A DNA stretch of 64,000 bases from positions 2,299,320 through 2,363,319 of the forward strand of contig CBDCVA010000002.1 in the NCBI GenBank assembly GCA_965222935.1. Direction: 5' to 3'. The translations under genes were made by a program, and so were the position numbers. The stretch's first letter is position 1. Each line of letters opens with the position of its first letter. A model generated the notes under the pieces. That model worked only from the letters and a program-made list of their open reading frames with translations. It did no database searches and was not told where the DNA came from. Of this stretch, positions 61,901-64,000 are shown piece after piece. The DNA is from CBDCVA01 sp965222935 [NCBI: Candidatus Latescibacterota bacterium] (GTDB lineage Bacteria; Latescibacterota; CBDCVA01).

Positions 61901-62641
61901 CTGGCGCGCCACGCGCTGGGCCGGCTGTACAGCACCTGGCGCAACAGCGGCCGGGACATGGCGGCGATGGCTGCGTATTGTGGTCAAATCGAGCAGAGTG
62001 CGACGTCGGAGAACATGCGCCGGGAGGCTCGTGACTGGAGGCTGCGCAGTTGGCTGGATGCGGGGCGGATCACGGAGGCCCTGCAAGGCTACAGGGCGAT
62101 TGCGGCAGCCACTCCGGATTCCCCCGAGGGGGTGATGGCCCGCATCAACATCGCCGATACCTACCACCACTACCTGGGCGATCTCCAGGCGGCTAAGAGC
62201 GCGTATCAGGCGATAGCGACGGACTTTCCCGGACGTGCGGAAAACGAGCTGGCCCATATGGCACTGACTGATATACAAGGGTGGGGGGTGAGTATCACCA
62301 CGGAACTGCCCGACACTTCATCCGCTGCACATCCGTCCGAGAGTCTTATGGAGGACGGTTCCACCGGGGTTGCTTTCGAGACCAGGCCCAATCCCGCCAA
62401 CCCCTCGACGACCTTCCGGTTCAGCTTGCCCCGGGCCATGCAAGTGGAGCTTCGGATCTACAACGTGATGGGGCAGAAAGTGCGGACCCTGGTTCCCCTG
62501 GGACTGTGGCCGGTTGGGGAGCACAACGTGGCATGGGATGGTAGAAACAGCCAGGGCCACACGGTGGGCAGTGGCATCTATGTGGCCAACCTCCGCGCCG
62601 GGGAGCAACTCAAGAAAAGAAAGCTGATGATCCTCAAATAA
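58997..62641 (+). CDS. Secreted M6-type metallopeptidase with beta-helix, TPR and FlgD/T9SS-like C-terminus
   Basis: 1214 residues from GTG 58997 (ATG at the next codon) after GAAGGAG. Order: signal 1-22; prodomain about 23-130 (YGYRELSQPDGSTFTVRV); M6 catalytic domain about 145-520 with HEFGHILGAAD, His371, Glu372, His375 and Asp381 (HExxHxxGxxD), and WWGLMAAGG; right-handed parallel beta-helix about 560-910 (TIQNNTLDNNLLKGLYLANV, NNTNGAHISSHTTST); TPR-like helices about 930-1090; and an Ig-like FlgD/T9SS-type end (RPNPANPSTTFRFSLP, YNVMGQKVRTLV, SGIYVANLRAGEQLKKRKLM). It is exported and probably surface-attached or released. Its prodomain is duplicated alone upstream (B1, D). Confidence 0.88.
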   Translation: MMIRQLWLLVNLVLVAHTANAINEEYGYRELSQPDGSTFTVRVYRDEFGLFMATTAGYVVQNPTDEAYYYARYDAEGRAAPTAMKVGGDHSVTDLARLTEANSVALSEMARRFREGTEGSSGQGAARSVRSPSTSPNSPMPPNLPDSLIVILVEFSDVKRQNPIDWPMPSLNNGIDDRIKSDYSEYTVAEFEDMLFGASYDTTSPDGDTVYGSMRKYWEDMSNGTYTLKGRVANDVRDGIPVWITLGQTKAYYSIGEEGDKGNLYIRPNRFKKAVFDSARAQQGIDTSREEDRKICIIYAGSMYSVGPDTIEVSSELESSSKRRPSSGLKPRASGGVYIMSERYFANDVKPTPRDSETNNAKFSHIGVHCHEFGHILGAADQYDEPRNYNWWGLMAAGGNAAIAERGDSPTPMSPQLRAGLGWIAPTSVSSLMVGETFTHTSNMDDVYKIGSSEDFFLIENRQTRDGWNRASPYASGLLIWHIKDLPGIRDRIDLIEADNKNTTGTYDGDPFPGSGNVRSLTDFTTPSSRQFTRSADSLRINSNVLVTNISDSTTYMTADLSPYWWGTLDSTTTWSGVADGDTVKVGADVTISSGDTLTISPGTLVRFTANSDDLGGLPFTDKCVIKVNGTLVAEGTAADSITFESDAISPAAGDWGGIAFSDSSVDASCKVTHAVIKHATYGIYSSLAMPAELNDNTISECVFGIMGLNMTDPTIQNNTLDNNLLKGLYLANVSGAGEGIKNNMMTNNGTGLYLSSSTVHIHDSIINNNTNGAHISSHTTSTLNSCTFNSNDGDGGWGIYAFLSDPVLKNCRIANNDTYGLRMYGRADPVMDDSFNPNDFSSNGTYELYLQNNCQPRLDHSILHLNDIVPSDSGYAVYIDSLSSFNKLKVRRNWWGSETPSPSLFSPADSIDYAHPSSRQNVTGAPKVATDGVALQLQQAKALERTGHLMEAAEQYRSIVTGQPDHPLARHALGRLYSTWRNSGRDMAAMAAYCGQIEQSATSENMRREARDWRLRSWLDAGRITEALQGYRAIAAATPDSPEGVMARINIADTYHHYLGDLQAAKSAYQAIATDFPGRAENELAHMALTDIQGWGVSITTELPDTSSAAHPSESLMEDGSTGVAFETRPNPANPSTTFRFSLPRAMQVELRIYNVMGQKVRTLVPLGLWPVGEHNVAWDGRNSQGHTVGSGIYVANLRAGEQLKKRKLMILK

Positions 62642-62727
62642 GGCGATGGGCATCGTGGGGCGGGGTGAAGACGGCGTTCTTTCAGTAGAACATTCTCTGA
62701 CCATTACCTTACGCTGGGGTGGCGAAC

Positions 62728-63126
62728 TCAGTCGCTGTACGGCTCGTCTGCTTTAGGCTCTGTGCCGAAGCGCAGCACGTGGCCGTCCGGGTCCTCGACT
62801 CTCATTTCATACGCCCACTCGTGGTTCGTCGGCTCCTGACGAATCGTAGCGCCGCTCGACCTGCACGCCTGGCAAAGCGCATCGATATCTCCATCGACGC
62901 CGATCCAGACCCACGTCCCGGGGTTTCCCTGTTCGCCCTGGCACAACATGATGGGGAAGCCGTCGCGCGATACCTGCGCGGCGGCAGTGTCATCGCTCCA
63001 ATCCGTCTTGAAGCCGAGCACGTTGATATAATAGTCGACGCTGGCAGGAAGGCTCTTTACACTCAGGATGGGTATGACGCATTCAAGCCTGGTTTTCATT
63101 CCCGTCGGTTCGCCCGTGGCGGACAT
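62728..63126 (-). CDS. Glyoxalase/bleomycin-resistance (VOC) superfamily protein
   Basis: 132 residues from ATG 63126 (GAGGTG upstream); ATG 63099 is an alternative. A single VOC unit: ECVIPILSVKSLPASVDYYI, VLGFKTDWSDDTAAAQVSRDG, GTWVWIGVDGDIDALCQACR and EMRVEDPDGHVLRFGTEPK. The Glu and His of the DPDGHVLRF region are positions that bind metal in many members. It could be a lyase, dioxygenase or binding protein; the substrate cannot be told. The gene starts 16 bp after folE2, so they are co-transcribed. It converges with the M6 peptidase gene, with 86 bp between them. Confidence 0.8.
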   Translation of the reverse strand: MSATGEPTGMKTRLECVIPILSVKSLPASVDYYINVLGFKTDWSDDTAAAQVSRDGFPIMLCQGEQGNPGTWVWIGVDGDIDALCQACRSSGATIRQEPTNHEWAYEMRVEDPDGHVLRFGTEPKADEPYSD

Positions 63127-63142
63127 CTGACACCTCGTCTCT

Positions 63143-63937
63143 CTAAGAGCGGGTTGCTCCCTGGGTCTCGCGCTTATCACGGGTGATGCGGGCGTAAGCG
63201 TTGTGGAAGTGGATGGACTCGAAGTGCTCCGACTCGACATCGTACCAGAGGATGTTGGGATTACGGTCGAGCTCCCAGGCGACAGCGCGGACCACGTCTT
63301 CGCAGAAGGCCGGATGGTCGTAGGCCCACTCGGTGACGGCCTTCTCATCCTCACGCTTGAGGAGGCTGTAGAGCCGTCCGGAGCCGGAGCTTTCGACCAG
63401 GTCGATGAGATCCTCAAGCCATAGGTCCTCTCGGGGCCGAACCCTCAGCCGCACCTCGCCGCGCTGGTTGTGGGCTCCCCGTTCGGCGATCTCCTTGGAG
63501 CAGGGGCACAGCGTGGTGATTCCGGTGGTCACGCCGAGGATAAAATCGCCGCTCCGGGCGTGGGTGCCCTCGAAGCTGCACTGGTATTCCGAGAGGCTCC
63601 GGGCGCCGGTGACCGGCGCGGCGCGCTCGACGAAGTAGGGAAAGGTGAGCTTGAGATAAGCGCTCTCGGCGTCGAGCCGGTTCTTCATCTCGCAGAGAAT
63701 GGCATCCAGCCGACTGAAGGACATGCTCCGGTGGTGGCCATTGAGCACCTCGAGGAACCGACTCATATGCGTGCCCCGGAAGTGATGGGGCAGGTCCACG
63801 CACATCTCGATCATGGCGACCGTCGCCTGTGTGCCTCGGGCACGGTCGCGCACGACGATGGGGTAGCGCAGGTTCTTGATGCCCACCCGGTCGATGGCCG
63901 TCTCCCTTTGATCGTGCTCGCTCTGCACATCCGGCAT
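63143..63937 (-). CDS. folE2: GTP cyclohydrolase FolE2 (type IB)
   Basis: 264 residues from ATG 63937, which has GGGGGA nine bases upstream; a GTG two codons earlier is possible. Family signatures: MPDVQSEHDQRETAIDRVGI at the N-terminus, CVDLPHHFRGTHMSRFLEVL, and TTLCPCSKEIAERGAHNQRG with the zinc and active-site Cys and His. It converts GTP to dihydroneopterin triphosphate (or the related product) for folate or queuosine-type pathways, and type IB enzymes can use manganese or other metals in place of zinc. No zinc-uptake operator was recognised upstream within the 63 bp left in the window. Confidence 0.93.
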   Translation of the reverse strand: MPDVQSEHDQRETAIDRVGIKNLRYPIVVRDRARGTQATVAMIEMCVDLPHHFRGTHMSRFLEVLNGHHRSMSFSRLDAILCEMKNRLDAESAYLKLTFPYFVERAAPVTGARSLSEYQCSFEGTHARSGDFILGVTTGITTLCPCSKEIAERGAHNQRGEVRLRVRPREDLWLEDLIDLVESSGSGRLYSLLKREDEKAVTEWAYDHPAFCEDVVRAVAWELDRNPNILWYDVESEHFESIHFHNAYARITRDKRETQGATRS

Positions 63938-64000
63938 GGGCACCGGTCCCCCTGCACCGGGACCTTCGTCATCCCGAGCCCGCCGTGGAAGGGCGTCGGT

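Overview
The window is high-GC bacterial chromosome with no phage, plasmid or insertion-sequence signature. Several features point to a Gram-negative organism of the FCB / Latescibacterota / Poribacteria type: lipoproteins, RND pumps, outer-membrane-type barrels, RlpA, and an extracellular M6 peptidase ending in a FlgD/T9SS-like Ig domain. This placement is inference from gene content. No rRNA or taxonomic marker was available beyond frameshifted rho, carB and tRNA-Lys.

Layout. 1-18.2 kb, all on the minus strand: an envelope locus built of paralogue sets. In transcription order it holds two large Ca-loop barrel-like proteins, three tandem DUF4159 proteins with a TonB-like N-terminus, two CBM9-like exported proteins, and three polytopic DUF6785-like membrane proteins (the last runs off the left edge). 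A good promoter lies upstream of the barrels (18138-18166) and another upstream of the first-exported CBM9 gene (7168-7196). 18.4-26.5 kb, plus strand: a membrane/spermidine-synthase-like/TPR fusion, a compositionally foreign KAP P-loop NTPase, and a sodium:solute symporter followed by two small coupled genes. 26.5-29.1 kb, minus strand: a lipoprotein, an exported lactonase-like MBL hydrolase and a BNR sialidase-like protein. 29.3-33.5 kb, plus strand: tRNA-Lys(TTT), a lipoprotein, a DUF1848 protein, a methyltransferase, the siroheme decarboxylase pair AhbA/AhbB and dCTP deaminase. 33.5-55.4 kb, minus strand: an M16 peptidase pair, an NtrC-type regulator, RlpA, a TPR lipoprotein, CarB, a tail-anchored unknown, Rho (one-base frameshift), a fused ECF-type ATPase, two RND permeases and an MFS transporter. 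55.6-62.6 kb, plus strand: an AT-richer, repeat-driven array of small exported proteins and free-standing M6-type prodomains, ending in a 1214-residue M6 peptidase. 62.7-64 kb, minus strand: a VOC protein and FolE2.

How the parts fit. Many genes are joined by 4-base stop/start overlaps (ATGA, GTGA, TTGA), so the operons are tight. The two regions most worth follow-up are the paralogue-rich envelope locus (1-18 kb), which could be a trans-envelope uptake or adhesion machine for a polymeric substrate, and the M6 peptidase array (55.6-62.6 kb), where stand-alone prodomain copies sit beside the full protease and share duplicated signal-peptide and junction sequences. Long antisense open frames opposite the high-GC genes were treated as codon-bias shadows and left out.
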